This document shows positions 10,298 through 23,276 of a stretch of DNA of 64,000 nucleotides, piece after piece. Position 1 is the stretch's first letter; each line of letters begins with the position of its first letter. The stretch spans positions 6,559,207-6,623,206 of the forward strand of contig CM060127.1 of NCBI GenBank assembly GCA_030522415.1. Reading direction: 5' to 3'. The notes under the pieces were generated by a model. That model was not told the DNA's origin and did not search any database. It saw only the letters and a list, made by a program, of their open reading frames with translations. Source of the DNA: Channallabes apus (taxonomy: Eukaryota; Chordata; Actinopteri; Siluriformes; Clariidae). The position numbers were made by a program, and so were the translations under genes.

Positions 10298-12029
10298 TAT
10301 ATACATTGAAAAAGCTATTTACACGACTGCTCAAATGTAAAGCAAACGCAATTAATTTATTGTGTATATTTAACTTCATTCAGCCATTTAAGTTATATGA
10401 AGAATAACGTTCCTAACCCACTATTATTTTAATCTTAAATAAAGTTGGCCTAACACAATATTGTTTGCAATGCTGAAGCAAACATGATTTTGTTTTAGTT
10501 TATTCGCTGAATACAACGCGACCCACATCACCTCTTCGTGAATACCCACAGAAACCGTTACTGTAATCCCCCTTCTCACCTACAGTATCCTTGGTGTGAA
10601 GTTATCAAACCGGTTTCGCTGATGGGGTAATTCTGCTTCAAGCACTTTCCGATGCTGTTGCTAGGAAATTCCACCCCACAGCCCACAACAACAAGCAAAT
10701 AAGAGACATAATTAATGAACTTCTTAGAAAGAAAAGATTGAGTTTTCTCTTTTCTAAAAAAAAAATAATTAATGAATACTCTTGCTTTTGTAAAGATTTT
10801 GATTGACCATTTTCCATATACAGTACGGCCTGCTTTATTATATATTTAATAAAACTTTATTGCAACTAAATTGTGTGTGTGCCTTATTGAATATTTAATA
10901 ATGCTTCCGGAACATTGTTGTCCATACGTTTTACAGTATGTACAGTATATTGAAAACAGTGAAACATAAAACACAAACCTAAAGGACAAATTAAGGAATG
11001 TACGAAACATTAACACCTTTACCGTGTTCAAATAAATACTGTAGAGTTACTGCATTACGTTTCAAGACATCCTTAATTTAAAAAAAAATTCCCTAATTAT
11101 ATGTCCACAAATACTTTGACAACATACACTTATCAACTTATCCACATAAACTTATCAACACAAACTCTCCGTGCACGCACACACAATCTCTAAAAAATGT
11201 ATATTAATAACATACATATACAAATAAACAAAAATATAAACGTCTATATTGAAGTTTACGGTGAACGCAGAGTCGGCTAAGCAGACGTGATGACGCGCGC
11301 GCCCTCACCTCTGTTACGGCTGCCTACAGTATTTGGCCAAAAGAATTATAATAATTGAACGATATGCCTGGTCCTGGAAAGAGACATCAACAGTCGCTGA
11401 GAAACGAAAGAACCGAAAGAAAAAAAAAAGCCTAAGATGAAGCCCGTGCATCAATTCCAGAAATAAAACTTTACTTTCTTCTGTCAACGTTAATAATGTA
11501 GTAACGTAACGTTAACGTAAAATAACGCAAATTTCATTTAACAGCAGGGGGGACAATAAATATATATTTTTATAAATTTATTGCATTGTTTATGTTGTTT
11601 ACAGTCAAGCCATCAACATACAATAAAATGTAAACATCAGATCTAAACTAAAAACTGTGCTCCCTGTGCTGGTGCTGGCAATATCATCTCTTTGTTCTGC
11701 TGTCTCCGGCTCCCTCCCTGGTTCTGAATCTGCCCCTTCCTCTACTCTCACTGCAGGGATTAAAGTGAAAAAAAGTCTTCTGACTGAACTTTTTTCAGGC
11801 CAAGCCATATTCCTTTAACAAACACTTTATTTAAATAGTCGAGACCAATAGCTTTAGGGGAGATTAAACCACTTTAATATTGCCAGTTTGCATATTTTAA
11901 AAGCTATTTGTAATCTTCGAAGAAAAAAAAAAACCTTGACAAATAATCAACCATCTACCACATATCTTTTCAGTGCATGTTTTTATTTATCTTATAACAC
12001 CAAACAATGTTTTGTGAAACTCTTAATAA
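10298..12029. other. AT-rich intergenic sequence
   Basis: No recognised gene. A 67-aa minus frame at 11605-11808 (MAWPEKSSVRRLF start) has ordinary amino-acid content but no family I know. Because the hAT-like fossil follows upstream on the same strand it could be an exon remnant, but that is weak. Confidence 0.35.
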
Positions 12030-12573
12030 TTAACAGAAAAAAGTAATAGCACCACCATTAAATTCCAAAAAGTGCTTTTTCAGTGCATGTTTTATGTATC
12101 TTAAAGAAAACATCTTCGTTTTCAGCTTAGATGACAAATCGGATTTCCAGTAAGCAGCAATGCCATGTGTGCAAGTAGTAGGCCTGTGCATTAGACATAG
12201 ACATAGACATGCTCCGCTATGAAAGAACATAGACGCACTTTTACATCGCGCACATGGTCGGCCACAGATGTGTGAATCTCCGTTGTGGTTTTGTCGCACC
12301 AGACAGGGAGCATGTGTACTGTTAGAGCACGAACCGCAGCATTGTGACTAGCTGCTGACTGATGGTGAGCTCGCACTTTGTTTTGCCATTATTGCCATAT
12401 TGAAGTTTCCTGTGGCATACTGTGCAAAGACACATACCTGGATGTTTGATTTTTTTTAGTCCACGAACTAAAAGTCTTGCCATTCTCCCCAATTTCGCTA
12501 AGCCAAGCCCATCTCCATTTATTAATTTTTTTACACTTTTATCAATCTCCGAAACATCGGAGCCTTCCTGCAT
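12030..12573 (-). pseudogene. hAT-like transposase N-terminal fossil
   Basis: Overlapping minus-strand frames carry KIKHPGMCLCTVCHRKLQYG, which looks like the C-x2-C half of a BED/TTF-type zinc finger, and then EIHTSVADHVRDVKVRLCSF and FIAEH. This order resembles the N-terminus of hAT-like transposases common in fish genomes. The frame is interrupted more than once and there is no catalytic domain. The assignment rests on motif memory only. Confidence 0.4.
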
Positions 12574-13242
12574 TAAGTGTGTCCATGCTATCTTAAATAT
12601 AGTTATACCTCAGCCTGACATGTAGTTCTTCAAAACTAAACCAAAACCCGGAGTGGATTCATACCGGAGTGATAACAAAACGCTTAGAGTGGAGAGAGGA
12701 ACGTGCATTCGCTCCACTCCAGGCACTCCTCTCGCCAGGCATTCGCTCCACTCCTCAGCAGGCTGAATACACTGTCTTTCCTTAATTTAAGACCCATGTA
12801 AGCCTATATATACACAGCATTAAAATTATGAAAAGTGAATTTTAAACATTAAGGACAGGCGGAACAGTGTGATTGACGGAAATCCGTCGATGACTCGCTA
12901 CAATTAACAGAAATCCGTCGTAACGACGGAGAACTTTAATCCCTGTCACTGTCTCAGAACAGACTGACTCCTGAAGCTGAAAAAAATGCAGGAAATGATG
13001 TTTTCTAACATGCGTTAGATAGTTTTTTTAATCACTCTATACACAATACTTTGCTATTTTTATAGATGTTGAGCATCGTGAGCAAGCTGGAAAAAAAAAC
13101 TAAACAGATCTAACAGATGAGGACTCAGATTAATGTGCAAAAGTAATAAAACTATATAAGTCTACATAGCCTTTATAAGACTCTACCTTAAGCGCACTTA
13201 AAACATTTTATTTAGTTTTAAAATAAAACAATTTTAAAACAT

Positions 13243-13303
13243 CATCACTCTGGATTCGAACCGGCGCTTTGTCGAGCGTTCTAACCGCTACACCAAGCAG
13301 CCA
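13243..13303 (-). repeat. tRNA-like SINE promoter fragment
   Basis: Read on the minus strand, it contains GGTGTAGCGGTTAGAACG (A-box like) and GGTTCGAATCC (perfect B box) about 30 bp apart. The spacing is too short for a normal tRNA cloverleaf, so I take it as a tRNA-derived SINE head or a deleted tRNA pseudogene. The surrounding sequence from 12574 to 13698 has no coding signal. Confidence 0.5.
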
Positions 13304-13710
13304 TTTAGGAACAATGCACCCCAGAGACATTAATAAGCCACTCGACTTCTTTGAAAGCAAGTGTACTTCTTTGATAAGTGACGAAGTAAGCCTGTTATAA
13401 TAATAACTTGGTGTCATTTGATCTTATTGGTTTAGAAATTTATATTTAAATAAAACCCTACAAACTTCTTTTCTAATTACACGTGATAAAATCTAAAGGC
13501 TCACTGTGTTAATATTTATTGTGCTTAAATTTAATCTTAATAAGATTTGATTTAATTTGAATTCTACATTTGTACTGTAATTATAGTACTGTGATTATGA
13601 ATTCGGTCAACTACAGTGTTTCACTTGATGTTATCGGCTACTACGTGTATTATTTAATGGGACGCGTCTCATTAGTGAGGCAGAGAATGAACTAAGGCAT
13701 GAGGCGTCAG

Positions 13711-14019
13711 CAGGCTCGATTCCCGTCTCTGTGTGCATGGAGTTTGCATGTTCTCCCCGTGCTTGGTGGGTTTCCTCCGGGTACTCCGGTTTCCTCCCAC
13801 AGTCCAAAGATATGCAGGTTAGGCTAATTGGCGTTCCTAAATTGCCCGTAGTGTGTGATTGGGTGTGTGAGTGTGTGTATGTGTGTGTGCCCTGCGATGG
13901 ATTGGCACCCTGTCCAGGGTGTACCCCGCCTAGTGCCCGAAGTCTCCTGGGATAGGCTCCAGGTCCCCCGCGACCCTGAACACAGGATTAAGCGGTATAG
14001 AAGATGAATGAATGAATGA
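13711..14019 (+). mobile_element. Short retroposon with (ATGA)n tail and 12-bp TSD
   Basis: This is a high-copy fish repeat, recognised by GTTTCCTCCGGGTACTCCGG, CACCCTGTCCAGGGTGTACC and GGGATAGGCTCCAGGTCCCC, ending in an (ATGA)n tail. It is flanked by ATGAGGCGTCAG at 13699-13710 and 14020-14031, a target-site duplication typical of LINE-mediated retroposition. The 74-aa frame inside is not a gene. An inverted 3' piece of the same family lies at 37302-37428. I cannot decide whether it is a SINE or a LINE tail. Confidence 0.85.
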
Positions 14020-14138
14020 ATGAGGCGTCAGTCTGTAGTTATATAGCGCCACTCAGTGGTAAAAGCCAGCAAATGCACATCCCATAATGCGGCGGCGACG
14101 TTAAATACGACGCTCCAATTTTGTAACCACTGTATCAA

Positions 14139-16426
14139 AATGCACCGAATGTTTTCGAAAGTACTATTTTGGATATCCTGGAAGGACTTCCGGTTCAAGT
14201 TTACATTGATGATATACTGATTGTCACAGATAATGATATTTTGGAAAAAACTCTCAAACGACTAGTGAAGGCTGGATTGAAGCCCTCCCTGAAAAAGATG
14301 GATTTAGGGAAGGGGGCTGTTTTTCTTGGTTTTAAATTCACAGGTAAATCGCGTGAGTTGTCTGAAATCATGCGCGAGAGGTTGGAACGGCTCAAAGAAG
14401 AGCCGATTAAAACCCTAAGCGATGTGCAGGTGCAGATGGGTGCGTTGAATTATGCAAGAATTTTTACTCCCGATTTTGCTAAATATTCTAAAGATATTTT
14501 TAACACAATCAAGGGTGGTAAATTAAACTGGACGCAGCGCGCCGATAGCGCGCGGCAGAGTTTAATCGGTTGGTTTTCTATCGGACTCTAAAGATAAAGT
14601 ACATCTCACTTTCTCCCCGCTGAGCGTGGGTGATATTCTCGCTTCGGTGGCTAAAAGGCTTATAGGCTTAAAGAGAATGAAATAGGACTGATTAATCGGT
14701 TGAAGAAAAATCTAGTGATGAACCTCCCCTAGAGTCCCTCAGTACAGATGGAATTGTCACAAACTCCTGTCACTCCTCTCTTTTGTTGTTGTTTTTGTTC
14801 CCACGCTGTCAGATTTCTCTACTCGCGGTCACGTTGTCTCTAGACTGTCACGTCTTTTCCCACGCCTTCGTACCGCCCCTCCCACACACACCGGCTCCCC
14901 ATTCACAAATAATTTCTCCCGACATTTAAGGAAGCGCAGCACGCTTTCTCGCTGCCGAATTATTGCGTGCTCCACAGCCCAGTTTCCTCGCAGTTATTTT
15001 TCCTATGATTCATGCGTTTTTTGACCAAGTGCTTTGTTTAACGGCTTTCGCTTTTCGCTCGTCCCTACGGATTTGTTAGACCTGATATTTGCTTCACGGA
15101 CATCGACCCACGCCCCGCCCCTCGACTTCGCTATCGTCTTCCGCTTCGGATTGTTTGACCTGGCCTTGACTGCTCTCACGGACACTGACTCACGCTTCGC
15201 CCCTTGACTACACGATTGTTTCTCACTTCCGGATTCCACATCCTTCGAGACACCAACAGGTGAAACGCCTCTGCTCCTCTCAATCTCTGCATCCACGTCT
15301 GTTTTTTCCACTACATAAAGGCACCCAGCAGCCATCCTCCATGTCAAGGTGAACTACAGAATCTCACTTCATTAAACGTCAGAGAACCGCTTCAGAGCTG
15401 TCCTCCATTACAGTCCCGTGTTCATGATACACCTGTATTCCGTGAGAAAGTAACACCAAGCACTACCAACCTCCTACATTTTCATCATTAAAGCCCTTTT
15501 AAGAATATCATCCCAGAGTGGTGTCTGCTCTTGGGTCCTATCAGCCTGCCTGACCTCGCACAGCGTCGTGACAGGAATCAGTGGAAAATGATTTTGGATG
15601 ACATGTAGTTCCAATTTTGCAAGACGCGAGTCCCTAAAAAACAGAAAGTCACTGTCATTCCGAAGGGATATGAGTATGTGGTTTATACTGATGGTTCTAA
15701 GACAAAAGACAGTACTGTTTGGGCATTCATTCTAAAAAGACATGGTAAAATTGTACCTCAAGAGCGCGGAGAAACTGTTGGCTCTGCACAGGAAGCAGAA
15801 GTGTTTGTTGTTGCGGAAGCGCTACAGAGAGCCAAGACGCTCGGAGTGATGCGTTTGGTGCTTGTGTCTGACTCTGATTACGTAGTCAAAGGAATCTCTG
15901 AGTACCTCCCAGTGTGGCGAGTGAATGGTTTTCACAGCGCAAAAATGCGCCGTTGCAACAGAAAGAGAAATGGGATTAATAAGAGATTAATGCTCTGTCA
16001 CAAGAAATGGAAATCATTCCATTACATCAGGTCAGTCATACGACACCTGCTGCGCAGGGTAACATGGAAGTTGACAAATTAGCACGTAAAGTGTATGCTG
16101 TGATAGACAAAGAAGGGAAGTTGTTGAGAGAGCTGCACAATGCTCTCAGTCATGGTACCACAAAATACCTAGGTAAATACCTCAAAGCTCAAGGTTTAAA
16201 CATACCTAACTACAAAGAAAAATACCATCGCATAAAAATGAGTTGTGAGTCTTACAGATGTGCGATGATGTCACGTTATTTCAGGGAGGGGATCCTGCCA
16301 AATGATTTTGAAGGACAAGAAATAAGCATAGATTTTGCTGATCCTATTTTGCCAAGCACAGCGAGGAAAAATCAGTATTTCCCCTGTATTTCCATATTCA
16401 ATGAGGGTGCAGGGAAATGGTCTTAG
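14139..16426 (+). pseudogene. Endogenous retrovirus A: RT, RNase H and integrase N-terminus
   Basis: The first part is the C-terminal half of a reverse transcriptase with the catalytic YIDD (near 14209) and the thumb region. After a solo LTR, an RNase H domain follows with YTDGS (near 15683), a Glu in AEALQRA and a later Asp. Next come the connection to integrase and the zinc-binding region with the start of the catalytic domain (SIDFAD). Frame changes occur near 15950 and 16050. There is no gag, protease or env. The 5' end is abrupt at about 14130. It is a retroviral pol fossil; I cannot place the class. The tail 16427-16600 has no clear frame. Confidence 0.75.
14755..15573 (+). repeat. Solo LTR inserted in endogenous retrovirus A
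   Basis: 819 bp starting TGTCACAAACTCC and ending CAGCGTCGTGACA, flanked by perfect 5-bp duplications GGAAT at 14750-14754 and 15574-15578. TG...CA ends and a 5-bp duplication fit a Ty3/gypsy LTR left by LTR-LTR recombination. It splits RT from RNase H. ATTAAAG near 15488 may be its polyadenylation signal. The minus-strand 114-aa frame inside is fortuitous. Confidence 0.9.
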
Positions 16427-16599
16427 AAGAGCAGACCTCAGGCAAGCTTTTATCGGTGATTGATATGAAAACTCTATTGGTGAAGATTTTGGGGAGAGGA
16501 AAAAACGTGCTTCTGACTCGAGTGAGGCTGTAAATACATAACACATGGATGAACTGTCTTTGAGACCGCCCTGTTGTGTGGCAGGCCTTGCATGCCGAG

Positions 16600-19500
16600 T
16601 ATCCACCTAGAGTTGACCCAAGGACATTAAAGGGTGACCTGGAGGCAGTTACAGCTTGAAAAACTTCAAGAGAGAAACAGAGAGGACCCCAAGCAGTCCT
16701 TCACCAAGGATCCAGCCAGCCGCAGTCACAGTAATGACATCATCAGCAGCACTACCCCCAAAACTCCCACCAGATGCCAGCTCCTGTCATCAATGATTAT
16801 ACTCAAAAGCCAGGAGAGCAAACCAGCAACAAAAAAAATGCTTATGCTGGACAGAACCGATCAATCTGCCACACAGCCATGGCCCCAGCCCCGAGGGATG
16901 CGATGGGAGGCGGGGCACCAGCCTCCTCGAGATCAAGTTGCAGGCCCAACTAAACCATGGGTTCCAAAACAGGGGTGTTGGGGGGGCCCAGAGAATTAAT
17001 CACCTATTTTGACAACTAGTGCAGAACAAGAACTCATGTTACACACTGTGGTAGATGGTAAAAGTACACCCATGTTAGTTGATACAGGAGCTGTTTATAC
17101 ATGCTTAAATTTAAGTCATGCTTATGTTCATCGCCTCACGTCTGGAAAATTTGCCAAAACAGTAGGATTCTCGGGGGGAAAAAAGCAGTTAGTTCCTATG
17201 ACCGCTCCAGTCCATCTACAAACAATGAAAGTGTGACCATCCCTGTATTAGTTTCAAGTCATACACAAGTTAATTTACTAGGAAGAGAATCATTAGGTAA
17301 ATTAGGACTGAAAATATGGTGTTCTCCAGAAGGTGTGTATGTTGATCATAGATTCCTGAAGCACAATTACCCTGCCAGACTTTCACTGTACAATGATGTA
17401 TGACCCAACCAAAGATACTGACTTAGGACAGACATGGCAGGAAGAAACAAAAGTGCACAAAGTTGGTTGAATTTGTTACTCAGTATATCATCATAGGCCG
17501 GCAAAGATCAGCTATCTGTGTAGATGAGCGTGATTTTGTAAGGAGGTGGTTCAATGTAACTGATTCTGTTCTTCAGGTTACATTGTATGTACTGTAGGAT
17601 AAAATTGCAGCTCATAGGACTTAGGACCAATAATGAGGAAAGCTGAAGAAGTCCAGTGGGACTCAACCATAAACCTGTTGATTTTCATTCTGCAGATAAA
17701 AACTATATCAAAATCTTGTGTGGTAATAATTTGATTCATTCTCCTTAAGAAGTTGTAGTTAGCCACAAGTCACAAACACAATTGGCATCAGCATCTGAGA
17801 TAGTTAAGACTGTAGGAAATTAGCTATATACTGTAGGGAAATGGACAGTCATGTCCCACCTGAATTATGGTCTAGACATGATACAGATGTAGGCCTAATT
17901 AAATCAGCCAGCCCACTTCAAGTACAACGTAATCCAGATGTAAAACTGCCCAGAGTAAGACAATATCCTTTACGACCTGAGGCAAAAGCTGGCATAAAAA
18001 ACACTATTGAAGGCCTTGTAAGAGCATCTGTGCTAGAAGAGACAAGTTGTTGCAATACTCCTATTTTTCCCGGTGATGAAGCAAGGTACAAAGAAAAGGC
18101 GTCTTGTGCATGATTTGCGTGCAATTAATAGTATAACAGCAGATGTTCCAAATCCGCACACACTGCTAACTAGTGTCCCTCCCTAAGCCAAATATTTCAT
18201 TGTAATTGATCTTTGTTCAGCCTTCTTCAGTGTTCCAATGGCAGAAAAGAGTAACTACTGTATTTATTTGCATTTACAAGTGCCGGTTGACAATATAGGT
18301 ACCAAAAATGCCACGGAGGTTCAAACATTCACTGCATATATTCAATCAGACTTGGAAGCTGATTTAGGGGGTTTAAGGATAGAAAATAGCCTTTGTCACC
18401 ATATAGGTGATTGTTTAACATGTCTATCATTATTAGAAACATGCCATAATGCTTCCATTAAGATACACCGTAAGTTAGCAGGGAGGTCATAAAGTGTCCA
18501 AAGCTAAACTACAATACAGCGAGCCTCAAGTTGAATGGTTAAGGTGACTAATTTCAACATGAGATGATAGTCGGAGTGCCTACCTAATTAGAAGGCATAA
18601 GTAAGGCACCATTGTCACAACCAGATAAACAATGATGACCTTTCTAGGGTTAACAGGTTTCAGGCTGACTAGATTGAGATGTATGCAGGGCCAGGAGTAG
18701 CTCAGTGGTTAAGGCATTGGACTACGGTTCGGAAGATCCCAGGTTCAAACCCCACAACCACCACTGGGCCCATGAGCAAGGCCCTTAACCCTCAACTGCT
18801 CGGATGTGAAATGAGATAAAAATGTAGGCAAATGTAAATGCAGTCAAAACTGCTCCACTAAAGGAAATAATGAGAAAAGAATAACTGCAAGATCTAATTG
18901 CTCCATTAAAATGGAACACAGATATACTGTTAGCATTTGAATCCATCAAAAAGAAATGCAGACGCCCGATTACACCAAACTGTTCTATCCGTATGTGGCA
19001 AACCAAGCTGATGAATCTGCCTCAGCTATATTGATGCAGGAAACTTGCAGTGATAAGCTAGGGGCTGGTTTTTGCTATTACAGAACTAAGTTAGATAATA
19101 TAACTCAAGGTTATCCACCATGCTACCAACAGGGTTTTGCAGCTGTATTTTATGCATATAGAAAAGCATCTACGTTGACTACAGGTTACCTATAGGTTGT
19201 ATAAATTGATAAAACAAGGGAAATTTGTTCTAACTCAAGCTCGCCTCCTAGTATATTCTTCACTGCTCACATATCCCGACATTACTATAAAGCGATGTGA
19301 CACAGTTAACCCAGCTAAATTAATCCCTTAAGCCTATAAAGGAGGGTCTCCTTGGCATTTACTAGGTTACGACCTGATCAAGTCTAAACGGATATCTGAT
19401 GCAGAAATCACTTACTTTCTAGATGGGTCTAGTTTAGAGACCATGTAGGAAGTCACACTAGGTATCCAATAAAAATGAAGAACGGAGAAGACTTTAAACC

Positions 19501-20663
19501 GTCTTATCCCAGAATTGTTTGTAACCCTGATTTACCCAATAATCTGAGCTGAAAAGTGCTAACAGCCACCTGCCAATTATCAAAAGGGCTAGTGGCAAAT
19601 ATTTTTACAGATTCAGCCTATTCGCATGGTGTATGTCATCTGTTTGGAGCAGTATGGAAGCAAAGAAGGTTTAAAAAGCGTGAAGGAACTCCCATTCAAC
19701 ATGCTGAACAAATAAGTAAACTAATGTCTGCTATGATGCTACCAAGATGATTGGCTTTCATTAAATGTCAGACCCGTAAAAAGGGAAATGACTATGTACT
19801 AAGGGTAACAACATGGCAGACTTAGAAGCAAAGCGTGCATCAAAGTGTCAACTGTGCAAGCGCCCATAGTCCTTATAGAACCGCAGCCGCAGTTGGAGGA
19901 TATTATTCGGATTCAAAATCAAAACAGATCCACACAAGCACTCGATGTGGCTGAGCGCAGAAGGACACACAGGGTATTTGGAGTTCACATGAAGGCCTAA
20001 TCATAGCACCCACAGCACTGTTGAACATTTTTGGTTTTAAATGCTCATGGACTTGCCCATTGTGCAAGAGGACAGGTTGTGAGAGAAATTAAGCAACAAG
20101 GGTATTGGTCTTTATATCTGCATGCTATGGTTGATGAGTTCCTAGCTTTATGTGAGATATGTGAGAGCAGCATCCACTTCTGATACAAACAAGACTGACT
20201 GACGGACTGACTTCGACCAGTTTTTCCCCTGACACAATTAACAGGACAAACAACTGTACAGATTATGTGTGACAACGATTCATATCCTCTACATTGTATA
20301 AATGCATTTCTGTTTAACTAACACTATATTGCTTTTACAGATAAAACAGCAGCAGCTACAACTAATTTTAATTTCCTCCACAGTAAAAATGCACGAGAAG
20401 GAAGCAAGCCTTAAACAAATTATGACAATGTGTAATGCCACTAAACACCGTTCTCTTTTATTCCAGATGCAGAAATTTAATTGAAGCAGCTAATGGGTGA
20501 CTTTACTGTGTCTAATGAAATTTATGAATGTGATTTATATTTAACCAAAGGTTTTCTAAAATTAACAGCATTTCCTAGCAACAACAAGCAAGGATGAATT
20601 TTTTGGACACAGTCATCAAGGATATCCCTAACTCAGCCATATATAACTCTAATAAGAGGCTTT
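16600..20663 (+). pseudogene. Endogenous retrovirus B: gag end, protease, RT, RNase H, integrase start
   Basis: Gag-like proline-rich sequence (about 16634-16999) precedes a retropepsin frame with LVDTGA (near 17070) and a downstream LLGRESLGKLGL. RT begins near 17841 and breaks repeatedly (18100, 18185, 18540). RT connection and RNase H parts are at 18956-19195 and 19556-19830, and an integrase zinc-binding remnant at 20040-20160. The last 480 bp (20168-20663) match the 3' internal region of the shell at 1147-6265, so the integrase core and env are missing. The region has many stops and frameshifts and cannot be functional. A gamma/epsilon-like pol is my best guess. Confidence 0.75.
18689..18832 (+). 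mobile_element. tRNA-derived SINE inside retrovirus B
   Basis: Contains TAGCTCAGTGGTTAAGGC (A box) and GGTTCAAACCC (B box), then the conserved fish SINE body GAGCAAGGCCCTTAACCCTC and ATGAGATAAAAATGTA. It sits between the RT and RNase H parts of the retroviral fossil. A 3' fragment of the same family is at 37512-37600. Confidence 0.85.
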
Positions 20664-20666
20664 ACT

Positions 20667-22622
20667 GATTCGCGGCAGAGACAGAGGCAGCTTTCAATAA
20701 ACTCAAAACCGCATTCACCACCGCACCAATCTTACGACTTCCCGATCCCGGGAAGCCGTTCATAGTGGAAGTCGATGCGTCCGAGGTAGGGATAGGGGCG
20801 GTACTATCCCAACGCCATGGACAACCCGAGAAACTTCACCCTGTGCCTTTTTCTCTCGGAAAATGACACCTGCTGAGCAATATTATGATATCGGTAACCG
20901 AGAACTACTCGCAGTGAAAGCGGCATTAGAAGAGTGGAGACATTGGCTCGAGGAACCCAAATACCCATTTGTAATGTTCACCGATCACCAAAATCTTGAA
21001 TACATCCAGTAAGCAAAAAGATTGAACACACGACAAGCTCGTTGGTCGCTATTCTTTACGCGTTTCCGATTTCACATCACCTACCGGCCTGGTTCCAAAA
21101 ATAAAAAAGCAGACACGTTGTCACGCTATTATCCCACAGCACCACCGGTTGAGAATCCTGAGCCCATTCTGCCCGCGCCGCTCGTGGTTGCCCAGGTGAT
21201 GTGGGAGCTGGATGAAGAGGTCGCTCGGCAGGTGCAGAATGAATATGTGCCTCTCGACTGTCCTCCGGACAGGATCTACATCCCCGGGGGGCTGCGCGTC
21301 TGCGTAACGAGTGAGGCTCACACCAATGTGTCCGCCGGACACCCTGGCATGACACGCACCTTTCAGAATCTAAAAAAAAAAGTACTGGTCGCCGGGGATG
21401 AGGGAAACCGTAAGGAACGTTGTTTCATCTTGTGCTGTCTGTGCTACCACGAAAACACAGCTTAGCCTACACGCAGGTAAATTAATTCCCCTACCGACAC
21501 CGAATCGGCCGTGGTCACACATAGCGGTAGACTTCGTCACGGACCTGCCAGTGTCTCAAGGGTACACCACCATCCTAGTGGTCGTGGATCGGTTTTCGAA
21601 GGGATGTTGTTTCATCCCATTTGGCTCCCTCCCATCTGCCATCCAGGTAACCGACGCTCTCTTTGCTTCAGTCTTCCGTCACTATGGCATGCCCGAAGAT
21701 ATAGTTTCCGATCGTGGTCCCCAATTTATTGCCAAAGTCTGGAAGGCTTTCTTCCAGAGGTTGGGGACCACAGTTAGCCTAACGTCGGGCTATCACCCCG
21801 AGTGGAATGGGTAGGCTGAGCGGACTATCCAAGAACTCGGGAGGTATCTGTGGGCATACTGTAGCAGTAAACAACACGAATGGGATAACTGGCTACTTTG
21901 GGCAGAATATGCACAAAATTCTTTAGTACACTCCGCGACCGGCCTAACGCCCTTTCAGTGCACTCTAGGGTATCAACCTCCGCTATGCCCTTGGGATGCC
22001 ACACCCACCGAAGTGCCCATTGTGGACGTGTGGTTTAAAAAGGCGGAAAGAGTATGGGGGGATGCACACACACACATATCCAGAGCAGTGTCTCGGTTTA
22101 AAAAATTCGCCAATAGACGAAGGAAGGAAGCTCCTCCGCTCCAGGTAGGCGATCGAGTGTGGCTATCGGCACGGGACCTCAAACTTAATCTCCCATGCCA
22201 TAAGCTTTCCCCCCGATATATTGGCACAAATCAACCCCGTATCGTTTAAACTCCAACTACCCCCACATATGCATATTAACCCTGTGTTCCATGTGTCACT
22301 TCTCAGCCTGGTGATCCGGGGACCCCTAGACGAGGGCACAGCCGAGCCTGCGCTCCCTGGGGCTGTGGAGATCGAGGGCACTACGGTGTTTAAATTAACA
22401 AGGTTGCTAGATTCTCAGAGGAGGGGAGGCTCCCTCCAATATCTTGTGGATTGGGAGGGTCATGGTCCGGAGGAGAAGAGCTGGGTCCCAGCCAGGGACA
22501 TCTTAAGCAACTTATCTCCACCTTTCACCGGGAATGGCCTGAGCGCCCGGCTCCTCGACCTCCGGGATGACCCGCTCCTCGGCCGGACCACACTGGTCGC
22601 GAGTCCCAACCTCCTCAGGTAA
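20667..22622 (+). pseudogene. Ty3/gypsy chromovirus, 5'-truncated: RNase H, integrase, chromodomain
   Basis: The sequence begins abruptly in the RT/RNase H linker. RNase H carries [19 protein letters not shown] and later a [10 protein letters not shown] followed by a stop. The integrase zinc finger is frameshifted near 21370. The catalytic core has IAVDF, SDRGPQF and GYHPEWNG, with a stop where the family has Gln just before AERT. The C-terminus has a chromodomain ([19 protein letters not shown]). At least four inactivating changes are visible. It is related to, but clearly different from, the sushi-like family at 39089. The join to retrovirus B at 20664-20667 shows no duplication. Confidence 0.88.
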
Positions 22623-22679
22623 GACGTCGGGGTCGCCCTCGCCTCCCTGGAGGGGTCCTGGAGGGGGGGGGGTGGTACT

Positions 22680-23276
22680 GTGACATCTGTGCCACCGCGG
22701 CTCGAGGGAAAAAGGTCTGGGTCTCCGGACTACTGAGCCGCCACTTTGTCCCCCCTAGTGTGTCTGTGTCGGTATGTCTTGTCAACCACGAATCATGTAC
22801 ACCTGTGTCTTACCGCTAAGTGCTGTTATTTAAGCCGGCCGAACCCGTAGCGTCCCGTCCGTTCACCGTCGTCGTTTGTGTTAAGTTGTGTGCAAGTCTG
22901 ATGTCTCTGTCTGTGTGGATTTTTGTGTGACTGTCTCCTCCTCAGCCATGAACTCAGCAAAGCGGAGGAATAGGACTGAGAAACGGAACTAAAGGGATTT
23001 TTGTTCAAGTTCAAGTGGAAACGCCCAGCTCGCGGAAGGCAAGTTTTGTGTTGAGACTCTTTCAAAGCATGCCAGGAATGTTCCTGGGAACCAAGTGAAC
23101 TGCCGGCTGAACCGGAAGGAGGAGACCCAGTTTGGGTGATCATTATTTCTGTTGGGATCTGTTTACTAGTATTTTGTGTTCTATATTGTCCACAGACATT
23201 AACCGTTTCAAGAAAAGATAAAATAAAAAGCAAAACAAAGAATTCCTGCATTTGTGTCCGCTTTTGACATACCACC
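22680..23276 (+). repeat. LTR of the truncated chromovirus, ending at the BEL insertion
   Basis: A G-rich polypurine tract (GGAGGGGGGGGGTGGTAC, ending 22679) is followed by TGTGACATCTG, the expected start of a 3' LTR. GC-rich U3 gives way to a T-rich stretch with AATAAAA near 23220. The BEL element enters at 23276 next to CCACC. The LTR may end at TTTTGACA (about 23269) or continue after the BEL element with TACATGACA (34369-34377). I cannot tell which without another copy. Confidence 0.7.

Noticed and set aside
15003..15347. 114-aa minus-strand frame
   Set aside because: It lies wholly inside a solo LTR with clean duplications, so it is fortuitous.
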